From positions 1-29,632 of IMG/VR virus record IMGVR_UViG_3300029448_000272: a stretch of 29,632 bases of DNA; one strand, given 5' to 3'. A program made the position numbers and the translations under genes. A model generated the notes under the pieces. It saw only the letters and a program-made list of their open reading frames with translations, searched no databases and had not been told where the DNA came from. Position 1 is the stretch's first letter. Each line of letters opens with the position of its first letter. Positions 9,300 through 16,600 of this stretch are shown here, one piece after another. Origin of the DNA: a virus.

Positions 9300-9416
9300 C
9301 ACTGTCGCAACATTGGCTAGAGACCTGAGATGACAGCTGACTTCTAATCAGCAGGTTGGGGGTTCGAGATACCCCGCTTAATCATCGAATTGGTCTCTAG
9401 CGACACACTGTCGCAA
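9300..9416 (+). other. attP: attP candidate: tRNA-Arg(TCT)-like core within nested repeats
   Basis: Bases 9336-9368 read like the 3' half of a tRNA: anticodon stem GCTGA/TCAGC, loop CTTCTAA (anticodon TCT, Arg), variable AGGTT, then GGGGGTTCGAG. After 9368 the T arm fails (a 9-base loop before CCCC) and there is no D arm or CCA, so this is not a working tRNA. It is enclosed by a perfect 10-base inverted repeat (9316-9325 and 9392-9401) and then by an 11-base direct repeat CACTGTCGCAA (9300-9310 and 9406-9416). A partial tRNA sequence in a phage with a tyrosine integrase is the usual signature of an attachment site. The integrase gene is 2.8 kb downstream, farther than usual. Confidence 0.5.
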
Positions 9417-9429
9417 GGGAGACAAAACG

Positions 9430-9732
9430 ATGAACACAGGTTATCAACTTATCAAAGCTGCTAAGGCTCAGAACCTTAGTTTCCACGTTTTCTACGAAAC
9501 TGATGACGCATATGATGCGCGTGATCCTGATACGGGTTACGAACCAGCACATTCTCTGGACTCGACACTCGATCACCTATGGAGCGAGGCGCAAGCCTGT
9601 GACTCTGCCAACTTGCGGTTTGCTGACGGGTCATGGGTTTACCTGATCCACGGTAATGCACCTGACGAAACCATTAGCGACTACACCAACAGCGGCACCG
9701 CCAAGGCTCTGGTCGAAGGGGGTGCGTCATGA
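9430..9732 (+). CDS. Early protein of unknown function (100 aa)
   Basis: First gene of the rightward early run, with AAGGGAGAC upstream of the ATG. 100 residues, strongly acidic (ETDDAYDARDPDTGYEP) with an aromatic strand-like segment FADGSWVYLIHG. No membrane segment, signal peptide or known motif was recognised. Its stop codon overlaps the next ATG (ATGA), so the two are probably translated together. Being the first gene after the control region, it is likely expressed at once on entry; a host-directed role is possible but not shown. Confidence 0.75.
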   Translation: MNTGYQLIKAAKAQNLSFHVFYETDDAYDARDPDTGYEPAHSLDSTLDHLWSEAQACDSANLRFADGSWVYLIHGNAPDETISDYTNSGTAKALVEGGAS

Positions 9733-10115
9733 ATATAAATATCTCAAAGCTGGCTGACGGCGAGATCGGCTCCAAGCGTGATCGCGTCACCAATCACTTC
9801 TATAAAGAGCTTTCAACTATCCACGCGGCAGGGGCTACGCCTTGCCGCTTTAGGTTCTACTGTAGCGGCAGTGTGATTCATTGCATTGCGTGGATTAGTG
9901 GCACCGCAGTCCATGGCTCTGGCTATGGCAAGGCTGGTGGCTATGGCTATTGCAAAGAGTCTGCCGCGATGCACGATGCTATCTGCAACGCTGGAATCAC
10001 TATGTCGGAGCATTGGGCGGGCATGGGAGACACCCGTATGCGCTCTGCTGCGCTTGGCATTGCCAAGGCTGTCTCAGGCAAGCGCAAGTTCCATTTGCAT
10101 ATAGCGCACGGGTGA
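9729..10115 (+). CDS. Early protein of unknown function (128 aa)
   Basis: 128 residues starting with an ATGA overlap with the gene before. Features: a strand-like segment PCRFRFYCSGSVIHCIAWI, a Gly/Tyr-rich loop GSGYGKAGGYGYCKESAAMHDA, and a basic C-terminus GKRKFHLHIAHG. Four Cys and several His are present but not in a clear zinc-finger spacing. The YGKAGGYGY segment followed by a helix looks like a conserved loop. I do not recognise the family. Confidence 0.75.
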   Translation: MNINISKLADGEIGSKRDRVTNHFYKELSTIHAAGATPCRFRFYCSGSVIHCIAWISGTAVHGSGYGKAGGYGYCKESAAMHDAICNAGITMSEHWAGMGDTRMRSAALGIAKAVSGKRKFHLHIAHG

Positions 10116-10125
10116 GGGGGCAGTC

Positions 10126-10254
10126 ATGAGCAACCTTATCACAAACATCATTGGAACCTTAATCTTAGTTGCAGCCACGATCCCGTGGCTCAACATCTGG
10201 GGGCCAGAATACACCTATTGGGGCTTGATGGTCCGGCTGGCTGGTGCGTCATGA
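10126..10254 (+). CDS. Small membrane protein (42 aa)
   Basis: A 42-residue reading frame with GAGGGGG upstream of its ATG, fitting exactly between the 128-residue gene and the next, whose ATG overlaps this stop (ATGA). Residues 4-25 (LITNIIGTLILVAATIPWLNIW) form one hydrophobic segment, so an inner-membrane location is likely. The C-terminal half is short and Trp/Tyr-rich. Tiny membrane proteins in phage early runs often act on the host envelope or on competing phages, but nothing here shows the role. Confidence 0.65.
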   Translation: MSNLITNIIGTLILVAATIPWLNIWGPEYTYWGLMVRLAGAS

Positions 10255-10523
10255 ACAGCTACTTTATCACACAGAGGGGTGTCACTCAGATAGGTCAAGA
10301 CCTGACCACGATTGCTGACGCACACGGACTCGATAATGTGGGGCGTTGGTGTCCTGACGCGGTTGCAAACGAGATCACCGGCCAAGCTGATTTCGATCTT
10401 GAAATGCAGCGCAACGGTCACTTCGTTCATGAGCTAGGCATAAGATCACCACGCGGTGATGTCCTAACTATCACCATAGACCGCGCACAGTGTGAGGCTC
10501 TCAGCTTCGAGGTGACATCATGA
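10251..10523 (+). CDS. Early protein of unknown function (90 aa)
   Basis: 90 residues from the ATG at 10251, which overlaps the stop of the small membrane protein. An upstream in-frame ATG at 10185 would lie inside that gene and is not used here. The protein is acidic, with MNSYFITQRGVTQIGQDLTTIADAHG at the start (helical) and strand-like LTITIDRAQCEALSFEV at the end. No catalytic motif or membrane segment is visible. Its stop overlaps the next ATG. Confidence 0.75.
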   Translation: MNSYFITQRGVTQIGQDLTTIADAHGLDNVGRWCPDAVANEITGQADFDLEMQRNGHFVHELGIRSPRGDVLTITIDRAQCEALSFEVTS

Positions 10524-10738
10524 GTACCCCTAGACCCCCTTGGTCGCGCTGGTCATCGGCGCGACTGTTTCAAGCTGACTTTTACAACCTGAGATGGCCT
10601 GTGTGCGGCACCCGCTATGTGTGGGCTGTCGTGGGCTACAAGTGGGTCCATCTCTGCACACCGATCCAACATGACCGCTGGCGCATTAGTCGCGCCGATT
10701 GGGACGCATTACCGACATCAGAAAGGAAACCAAGCTAA
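10520..10738 (+). CDS. Trp-rich small early protein (72 aa)
   Basis: 72 residues with seven Trp and many Arg. The stretch from about residue 28 (CGTRYVWAVVGYKWVHLCTP) followed by DRWRISRADWDAL looks like a small SH3-like beta barrel, with alternating hydrophobic strands and a final helix. Such small barrels often bind nucleic acid or protein partners. Starts by ATGA overlap and ends by TAATG overlap, so it is locked into the early run. Function unknown. Confidence 0.75.
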   Translation: MSTPRPPWSRWSSARLFQADFYNLRWPVCGTRYVWAVVGYKWVHLCTPIQHDRWRISRADWDALPTSERKPS

Positions 10739-11016
10739 TGGAATACACAGTTATCAAAGAAGGCACTAGACGCCTTGACGCGACACCGACTTGGGAGGGT
10801 CTCGTGAGACCCCTGATCGCATTAGTTCATGAGGGCGAAACCTACGAGTCACGACAGATGGCAAAGGGAGAGCTTCGCCGCATGGCGAGGCTTGCCGACT
10901 GTTGGGTCGAGTACCGTAAGGAGCAATTAAAAGCTGAAGAAGCAGAGCGCGACACTGCTGCAAAACGCTTCGAGACAATGCTTTATGGCGCTGATGAGCA
11001 GGAGGCAGAGCAATGA
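10738..11016 (+). CDS. Charged helical early protein (92 aa)
   Basis: 92 residues from the ATG at 10738, which shares a base with the stop before it (TAATG) and has AAAGGAAAC upstream; an in-frame ATG at 10699 lies in the previous gene. The protein is mostly helical and highly charged (YRKEQLKAEEAERDTAAKRFETML), with a short strand-like start MEYTVIKEGTRRLD. No motif recognised. It could form a coiled coil through its C-terminal half. Confidence 0.75.
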   Translation: MEYTVIKEGTRRLDATPTWEGLVRPLIALVHEGETYESRQMAKGELRRMARLADCWVEYRKEQLKAEEAERDTAAKRFETMLYGADEQEAEQ

Positions 11017-11333
11017 GCAACAAAGCATGGCACATAAGCTATATCTCCGCGATGGTCGGACCCTGCACCGCTACGACAGAAGATGGCGACATGGCATGGG
11101 GAGAAGGCAGTGACTATTCAGTTAGGTTGCTGGATATGGACAACGACGGTGAAAAGCTGCTGCTGCATATCGATCCATCAGTTCTGATTGACGACAAGCT
11201 AGACGAGCTAAAAACATATCAATTGGTTGGGTATGCGATCCATCACGACTTGCCGTATTCGGTGACTCCGTGGGACGAGTTCATATCAGATGACGAGCGC
11301 GACGCTCACCCAAGTTCTGAGGTGCTGTCATGA
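11013..11333 (+). CDS. Acidic early protein of unknown function (106 aa)
   Basis: 106 residues, starting by ATGA overlap. Strongly acidic (ATTEDGDMAWGEGSDYS; LLDMDNDGEKLLLHIDPSVLIDDKLDEL; FISDDERDAHPSSE). Small acidic proteins in early phage regions sometimes mimic DNA, for example some anti-restriction proteins, but acidity alone does not establish this. Its stop overlaps the next ATG. Confidence 0.75.
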   Translation: MSNKAWHISYISAMVGPCTATTEDGDMAWGEGSDYSVRLLDMDNDGEKLLLHIDPSVLIDDKLDELKTYQLVGYAIHHDLPYSVTPWDEFISDDERDAHPSSEVLS

Positions 11334-11695
11334 ACGCATTTGCAAAAGTGGCGGCAGAACACGCGACGGTGGAGTGGTCGATATATCGAAGCGTCAGGCC
11401 ACTCGACGGAGCCTACCGCGCTAGAGAGCCTGATGTTTGGAAGCTGGACTTTCGAGCCTTGATTAGAGGCGACCGCAACCGACTCCGCAAAGGCACCTAC
11501 GAGCTTGTGTACGAGCGCGACGGTATCAAAGCGCGAGGGTACTTCGATGTCGATGGGGCTGGTTTCTTTGCAGACCCGCGACACCTGATGGGCACCATTA
11601 CCGACATGCGCGACGCGACGGGCTACTGGGGCCGCTACATCGAAGGCTTTTACAAAAACCAATACGGCGAGATTGCCGTGAACATTAGTCACTGA
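11330..11695 (+). CDS. Early protein of unknown function (121 aa)
   Basis: 121 residues, starting by ATGA overlap. The middle has beta-like segments (RKGTYELVYERDGIKARGYFDVDGAGFF) and the end is aromatic (ATGYWGRYIEGFYKNQYGEIAV). The net composition is near neutral with many Arg. No membrane segment or catalytic signature was seen. It is followed after eight bases by the next gene, which has its own GAGGAG site. Confidence 0.75.
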   Translation: MNAFAKVAAEHATVEWSIYRSVRPLDGAYRAREPDVWKLDFRALIRGDRNRLRKGTYELVYERDGIKARGYFDVDGAGFFADPRHLMGTITDMRDATGYWGRYIEGFYKNQYGEIAVNISH

Positions 11696-11706
11696 GGAGA
11701 TCTGTG

Positions 11707-12234
11707 ATGGACTGCATAGAGCAAAAACCCGACACACTGCAATTTAAAGTAAGCTACGCGAGGCCGCTCATCAGCTTAGTGGACTATGACGATAGCGACA
11801 CAGATAGGTTGTTAGTAAGCGGTTACTACATCAAGCGACTGTTACGAGAAACCATCGACTGTTGGAACCTAGAACCAAGGGTCGTGCGTGATAATAAAGG
11901 GCGAGTGGCAAAGGTTAATCAGAACCCTTACTGGTGCGCTTACCGCGACATTCTTTTGAACAACCAGTTCCACCCAGAGGATGTCGTCACTTTGCACAAG
12001 CATTTAAGCGAGGGTTTTCAAAAGGCCATAACGCTAAAATTAGAGGCCATCGAAGAGCTAAAGCAAAACTACAACGACGATCTGATTAACAATGAGCAAT
12101 GTCAGAAGCTAATTGGGTTTCTTGAAGAAACCTTGAAGCACTTACAAAACGACAGGTGTAGTTGTTTGACGCAGCTTTTGGACTTGATAATGCAGCTTCA
12201 TCAGCAGCATGAACTATGGGAGACACCACAATGA
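11707..12234 (+). CDS. Early protein of unknown function (175 aa)
   Basis: 175 residues. A GTG at 11704 is directly followed by ATG at 11707; the ATG gives better spacing from GAGGAG. The first half mixes strands and helices (YARPLISLVDYDDSDTDRLLVSGYYIKRLL); the second half is long-helical (FQKAITLKLEAIEELKQNYNDDLINNEQC...FLEETLKHLQNDRCSCLTQLLDLIMQLHQQHE), suggesting a coiled coil. Its last bases overlap the integrase start (ATGA). Proteins made directly before an integrase can be directionality or control factors, but there is no helix-turn-helix I can point to. Confidence 0.75.
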   Translation: MDCIEQKPDTLQFKVSYARPLISLVDYDDSDTDRLLVSGYYIKRLLRETIDCWNLEPRVVRDNKGRVAKVNQNPYWCAYRDILLNNQFHPEDVVTLHKHLSEGFQKAITLKLEAIEELKQNYNDDLINNEQCQKLIGFLEETLKHLQNDRCSCLTQLLDLIMQLHQQHELWETPQ

Positions 12235-13133
12235 CCAACCAATATACATTCACTCAATATGCTGAGTCTCACCACGACATAATCTTTCGCAAGAGCGGCG
12301 ACAAACACAAGAAAGATGTTCGAGGACGCATTTTAAGGTTCGGAGAGTTTCGAGGCGTTGGCGACAGGCTGATCAACGACGTAAGAACAAACGACATACA
12401 TATATACATGGATCATGTCGTTAGTAACTTGAAGCTCTCAGAGTCTACGGCCAACCGCTACGGTGTAGCTGTCACTGCTGTGATGAACAACGCACTCGAA
12501 AACGGTATCGTGAGCCACAAGTGTTCTGTCGATCTTTATGAGGAACAACACGGCAGACCAAGGTACTTTAGTGACGAGGAAATACAGAAGATCACGACGT
12601 TTCTACGGTACTCCCGAAACGCATGGATGGAGCATATGTTTACCTTTGCGCTGCACACTGGCGCGAGGCTGGGCGAGATTATTCGAATCGGCGTGGATGC
12701 TGAGTTTTATTACGACGACGACGGTGATCCTGTCTTGTGGCTCCCTGACAGCAAGAACGGCTGTGAGAGGTACTTCCACCTCACAAAAGACTCAAAGGCC
12801 GCCTACGACGCTCTGAGGGCGATTAACGAGGGATTAGCAGAACGTGGTGGTAGGAAACGACACTTTTACTGCAACTCTGAGTTCTATCGCACTTGGTCGA
12901 GTATGCGACGCAAGATTGCTCCAAATGATAAGCATTTTGTGTTCCATGTCACACGACATACGGCGGCGACGCATTTCGCTAACCGACTGAATCTTGGCAG
13001 CTTAGTTATCAAGAATATCATGGGACACAAGCGCATGGAAACGACATCGAAATACGTCAAGCTGGAGACAGACACAGCTAAAGACGCAGCGACGAAGATG
13101 CAGACGCTTGCAGACGAGCGCAAAGCTAGTTAG
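12231..13133 (+). CDS. int: Tyrosine recombinase / phage integrase
   Basis: 300 residues from the ATG at 12231, which overlaps the previous stop and has GGGAG upstream; an in-frame ATG at 12216 sits on that GGGAG and is less likely. Catalytic residues are visible: Arg146 in HTGARLGE, Lys175 in DSKNG, His239 and Arg242 in HVTRH, His266 in MGHKR, and nucleophile Tyr275 in TSKYVK. This is the complete set for the family. The N-terminal 100 residues fit a core-binding (SAM-like) domain. There is little room for a separate arm-binding domain, so the protein is short compared with lambda Int (356). It integrates phage DNA into a host site, probably a tRNA gene given the attP candidate at 9336-9368. 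It is last in the early run, before a 588-base control region. Confidence 0.95.
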   Translation: MTNQYTFTQYAESHHDIIFRKSGDKHKKDVRGRILRFGEFRGVGDRLINDVRTNDIHIYMDHVVSNLKLSESTANRYGVAVTAVMNNALENGIVSHKCSVDLYEEQHGRPRYFSDEEIQKITTFLRYSRNAWMEHMFTFALHTGARLGEIIRIGVDAEFYYDDDGDPVLWLPDSKNGCERYFHLTKDSKAAYDALRAINEGLAERGGRKRHFYCNSEFYRTWSSMRRKIAPNDKHFVFHVTRHTAATHFANRLNLGSLVIKNIMGHKRMETTSKYVKLETDTAKDAATKMQTLADERKAS

Positions 13134-13584
13134 CGTCATAGGTATCGTAAATGACTTCATCGTCAGGTGGGCTGGAGGGTCAGCCACCGACCAAACTTGA
13201 GGAGCAAAGTAGAATGTTTCAACTACATATTAAAAACGACAATCACCAAGCAAATGCCATCAGATGTAAACTTACATTTCACAATATAAACCCGATGTGT
13301 GCCCCACCAACTTCATCAAATCCTGCTTCGTTGATCAGACGGATTGCATGTTTAATAAGCCCACCAAGCGGCCCACCCTCCGGTTCACATATCAATAATC
13401 ACGACGATTGGGCAATGGGACCGCCGATAAAGCATAAGCCTCTTAAAAAAGCTACAAGTGACCAATTAAATAAATTAAGAAGACGCAATAGTTGGCGTCG
13501 GAGGGCTTTCCACGAAGCCTGTTTTTACACAAACTTCGGTTTTACATTCAAGAGTTCAGCACCCCCAACAACACTTTAAGTCTA

Positions 13585-13619
13585 ACCACTTTTAAGCTGT
13601 TTTTAGCCTAGAAAGTGGT
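13585..13619 (+). terminator. Hairpin, possible terminator after integrase
   Basis: 8-bp perfect stem ACCACTTT (13585-13592) with AAAGTGGT (13612-13619) and a T-rich 19-base loop, followed by CGTTTT. The downstream T run is short, so termination is possible but weak; a regulatory structure is an alternative. Confidence 0.35.
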
Positions 13620-13627
13620 CGTTTTGC

Positions 13628-13643
13628 GCTGTTCCAAAACAGC
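13628..13643. promoter_or_regulatory. Palindrome, candidate operator
   Basis: Perfect 6-base arms GCTGTT and AACAGC around CCAA, 19 bases before the second 23-bp element. The size and symmetry fit a dimeric repressor site. No repressor gene is recognised in the window, so the binder is unknown. Confidence 0.35.
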
Positions 13644-13661
13644 AGCAATTACAATGACTTA

Positions 13662-13684
13662 CATTTGTGTCCACCCTAAGCGAA
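13662..13684 (+). promoter_or_regulatory. 23-bp element, copy 2 (candidate phage promoter or operator)
   Basis: Contains CATTTGTGTCCACCCT then AAGCGAA; matches the - strand element at 9106-9084 at 21 of 23 positions. It ends 37 bases before the chosen start of the RNA polymerase gene and points at it. Placement right before the polymerase and, in mirror orientation, before the virion genes suggests a shared control site for the two outward programmes. Confidence 0.5.
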
Positions 13685-13721
13685 TAGCGGCGGCGGAAAT
13701 CACAATGAAATGGGGAGTGTT

Positions 13722-16457
13722 ATGGATCATTTAAAATCACCCGACAACACCATCATGAGTGGCAGCAATCCTTTTAACAAACTGTCACAGATCAAGTTCT
13801 CTTTATCTCCTGATCATCAAGAGGAGCTAAGACGCGAAGCTGACATGCGACGGCTTGGTCATGAGCGGTTCATGGAACGTCTTAAAAACTCAAAGACGAG
13901 CAGCAACCAAAAGAATACACAGAATGTAATCAGTAATGAGCAAGTAGCTGTTGTCGATTACTTAGATAGCATTATCAAAGATCAACATGAGCCAACAAAA
14001 GGGCGACAGTTCTCTTGGCTCGACAAAGTTGAAGGCATCGACACACAGACTCTAGCTGTCCTTGCTTTGTCGATCATGTTCGATGCGGCTGGAGCTTCAG
14101 CTAAAAGGACTCCCACTATTACTAAACTTGGTCGAGCCGCTGAGATGGAACAATGGGCTTTGTGGCTCAGAGACCAAGACAAGGAGGTCGAGCGACGCAT
14201 ACTTTCTAAAGTAATGAAAGACCACACAAGCTACAGGTATCGTCGGACAGCTATGAAGGCCATTGTCAGCAAAGTGGCAACAGAGCGTGAGTGGGATATC
14301 CCTACTTCTTGGTCGTCTGGTAGTAGCGACGCTGAGTGTACGAAAGTTGGTAGCTTACTGTTCAACGCTGTAATGACTGCCACAAAGCTGTTCGAGGTCT
14401 ATGAGGATGTCGAGCGCACGACGCACAACGGCAAAACAAAGCACAAAACGATCTACAGAATTGGCTTGATGTCGGAAGCCGCGAGTGAGTTAAACGCGAT
14501 GAACGAGGCAAGTTCTTGGATGGAGCCTATGTTTGGCCCAATGACAGTGCCCCCTGTTCCTTGGCAGACTTACAAAGACCTGACAAACCTAGACCCAGCG
14601 CGACGGACTGCTGGTGTGTATCTTGATGCTGCACTGGGTGGCTTGGTGCCTTTGGTGCGTGGAGCAAACCCTCAGCAGCAGGAAATGCTATATAATGGCA
14701 TTAAAGACGGCTCAATGGACCCCATGATGAGGGCACTAAACGCCATACAAGCTACTCCTTTTGCCATCAACACACCTATCCTCGAAGCAGTAGCGTGGTG
14801 TTGGGATAACAACTTTGTCGCTGGTAAGTTCCCACACTCAAAAGAACTAGATGCTCTGGAGTTCCCAGCAAACTACGATCAGTTACCTGAGAAGGCAAAG
14901 AAACGCTGGAGACTAAAAGCTCGACGGCGTGTCAAGCGTAACAAATCGATCAAAGGTGGCATCGCTCAGATGAACCAAGACTTGAGAGTGGCGAGTGAGC
15001 TTGTCGATATTCCGTTCTATGTTGGAGCAAGCTGGGACTTTCGAGGCCGTGTGTATCCTGTCAGCACTTTTAACCACTGCCGCTCAGATCACATTAAGCA
15101 CATGATGGTTCTGGCAAACAAAGAGTTAGTTGGAGAGCAGGGTGCCTTGTGGATTGCTTTGAAGGTCGCTGACCTTGGTGACTTCGGAAAGATTAGTAAG
15201 CAGTCGTTACAAGCGAGGCTTGAGTGGACAGAGGCGAATCTTAGGAAGATTGTCGAGGTTGCTCAGGATTTCAAGCTGTCTTTTGAGGGCACAGACGACA
15301 CAAAGCTGTACTGGAGTGACGCCGACAAGCCCTTTGGTTTTCTCGCTGCTTGCATTGAGCTAACCAACTACTTGGCTGACCCTCTAAACTACGAGTCTGG
15401 GTTCCCTTGTGGGCTTGATGGTAGCAATAGTGGACTTCAGCACTTCAGCGCATTGGCACTCAACGAGGTCGAGGGTTCGTATGTGAATCTGGTGCCAAGC
15501 GACAAGCCAGCGGATCTCTATGAGACTGTGGCGGCAGTGGTGCGCGAGGCTATCGACAACGACACCAACTACACGGTGCATGGGCGCAACCTTAAACCTG
15601 TGATCAAGGCTTGGCAGGAGTTCAGAGTTGGTCGGAAAACTTTAAAGCGTAATGTGATGACCAAGAACTATGGCTCTAACCTATATGGCTTTAAGCAGCA
15701 GATTATCGATGACTTCATGGAGCCAATCAACGATCTAATCGATGAGGGCAAGCCGTGGCAAGGACATACAGTCAATCCCTTCGAGGTCGAGGCTTTCAAC
15801 AAGAAGACAGGGGAGAGCCGTGGGCCAGATGAAGGCAGACTAGCTGCTGACTACTTATCTCGTAAAAGCTGGACAGCAGTGAACACCGTGGTCAAGGGTG
15901 CGAATGAAGGCATGGCTTTTATCCAAGCTCTTTGTCAGGCGTGTAGTAAAGAGGACAAGCTGATGTCGTGGGTTACACCGCTTGGGTTTCCTGTGGTCAA
16001 CAGATACACCAAGCTCCTTAGCAAACCTATCAAGGTGTTCTTGTACGACAGGGAGTTCAAGTCTCTCAAGAGAACACAGGTAACACTGAAGAACCCCGAT
16101 GGTCGTTTGGTGGACCGTAGGAAGGCTGAAGCATCGTGTGCTGCCAACCACACACACTCTCTGGACTCAAACCACCTACATGCGACAGTTCTCAAATGTC
16201 TGGATAACTATGGCATCAAAGACTTCTTTTTGATCCACGACAGCTTTGCAACAACGCCAGCGAGGACAGGTGATCTTTACTACGCAATCCGCGAGGCTTT
16301 CATTGATCAATATGACAATGGTTGTCTTTACGAGAAGCTAAAACAGAGTGTTGTCGAGCAGTTAGAGAAACCAGAAAAAGCTAATCTACCAGACATACCC
16401 GCCAAAGGTACTCTGGACATGAAGAAGATTAGGGACAGTGAATACTGTTTCCTATGA
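13722..16457 (+). CDS. T7-type single-subunit RNA polymerase
   Basis: 911 residues from the ATG at 13722, chosen because GGGGAG precedes it; an in-frame ATG at 13710 would add four residues. The catalytic set of the T7 family is present: Asp566 in GLDGSNSGLQHFSA (T7 Asp537), Lys642-Arg643 and Tyr650 in KTLKRNVMTKNYGS (T7 Lys631, Arg632, Tyr639), and Asp840 in LIHDSFATTP (T7 Asp812). The C-terminus SEYCFL is the counterpart of the T7 FAFA foot. Length matches T7 (883). The enzyme transcribes phage genes from phage-specific promoters, freeing late expression from host polymerase. It lies after the integrase region and begins the replication cluster; the 23-bp element upstream may let it be self-activated or repressed. 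Confidence 0.97.
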   Translation: MDHLKSPDNTIMSGSNPFNKLSQIKFSLSPDHQEELRREADMRRLGHERFMERLKNSKTSSNQKNTQNVISNEQVAVVDYLDSIIKDQHEPTKGRQFSWLDKVEGIDTQTLAVLALSIMFDAAGASAKRTPTITKLGRAAEMEQWALWLRDQDKEVERRILSKVMKDHTSYRYRRTAMKAIVSKVATEREWDIPTSWSSGSSDAECTKVGSLLFNAVMTATKLFEVYEDVERTTHNGKTKHKTIYRIGLMSEAASELNAMNEASSWMEPMFGPMTVPPVPWQTYKDLTNLDPARRTAGVYLDAALGGLVPLVRGANPQQQEMLYNGIKDGSMDPMMRALNAIQATPFAINTPILEAVAWCWDNNFVAGKFPHSKELDALEFPANYDQLPEKAKKRWRLKARRRVKRNKSIKGGIAQMNQDLRVASELVDIPFYVGASWDFRGRVYPVSTFNHCRSDHIKHMMVLANKELVGEQGALWIALKVADLGDFGKISKQSLQARLEWTEANLRKIVEVAQDFKLSFEGTDDTKLYWSDADKPFGFLAACIELTNYLADPLNYESGFPCGLDGSNSGLQHFSALALNEVEGSYVNLVPSDKPADLYETVAAVVREAIDNDTNYTVHGRNLKPVIKAWQEFRVGRKTLKRNVMTKNYGSNLYGFKQQIIDDFMEPINDLIDEGKPWQGHTVNPFEVEAFNKKTGESRGPDEGRLAADYLSRKSWTAVNTVVKGANEGMAFIQALCQACSKEDKLMSWVTPLGFPVVNRYTKLLSKPIKVFLYDREFKSLKRTQVTLKNPDGRLVDRRKAEASCAANHTHSLDSNHLHATVLKCLDNYGIKDFFLIHDSFATTPARTGDLYYAIREAFIDQYDNGCLYEKLKQSVVEQLEKPEKANLPDIPAKGTLDMKKIRDSEYCFL

Positions 16458-16502
16458 CCATCTTTAGTGCAGTTGCTGCATAAGCAACGGCTAGAGATGT
16501 AA

Positions 16503-16552
16503 AGACCAAGAGGCCATGGACCCTGCCTCAAGCGGGGGCTTTGGTCTCTTGG
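16503..16552 (+). terminator. Hairpin with two alternative pairings after RNA polymerase
   Basis: In the 143-base gap after the polymerase gene, CCAAGAG (16506-16512) pairs with CTCTTGG (16546-16552), and AGACCAA (16503-16509) can instead pair with TTGGTCT (16541-16547). The two seven-base stems exclude one another. No T run follows, so it may act as an RNA processing or attenuation structure, not a simple terminator. Confidence 0.4.
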
Positions 16553-16600
16553 CACTTCTAGCCCCTAACAAAAACAAAAAGAATAGGCAGGAGAAACACC

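Larger units (their letters stand above)
8632..9429. other. Divergent intergenic control region
   Basis: 798 bases with no convincing gene between the leftward virion genes and rightward early genes. It holds a hairpin at 8853-8889 (GAACCG/CGGTTC), the 23-bp element at 9084-9106, nested inverted repeats near 9120-9200 (GGGTGCTT with AAGCACCC; CCTTTGG with CCAAAGG), a TTGACA at 9277-9282 without a good -10 partner, and the attP candidate at 9300-9416. A 64-codon - strand frame at 9108-9302 is not supported as a gene. Confidence 0.75.
13134..13721. other. Intergenic region before RNA polymerase
   Basis: 588 bases between integrase and RNA polymerase. It contains a hairpin at 13585-13619 (ACCACTTT/AAAGTGGT) that could end integrase transcripts, a palindrome GCTGTT-CCAA-AACAGC at 13628-13643 that looks like a dimer-binding site, and the second 23-bp element at 13662-13684. 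An open frame of 142 codons (13151-13579) exists, Ser/Pro-rich then very basic (KLRRRNSWRRRAFHEA); it has no clear ribosome site and is not called as a gene. The segment looks AT-richer than its neighbours. Confidence 0.65.

Noticed and set aside
9108-9302. 64-codon - strand frame in the control region
   Set aside because: Overlaps inverted repeats, no ribosome site and no protein-like pattern.
9277-9305. Host-type sigma-70 promoter from TTGACA
   Set aside because: No acceptable -10 hexamer at 16-18 bases spacing.
9316-9401. A second working tRNA-Arg closed by the 10-base inverted repeat
   Set aside because: No D arm, a 9-base T loop, 16 extra bases between T arm and the 3' strand, and no CCA; an attachment-site fragment explains it better.
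13151-13579. 142-codon open frame after the integrase
   Set aside because: No ribosome site, low-complexity Ser/Pro start and AT-rich intergenic context; not enough to call a gene, though mentioned as a possible repressor.
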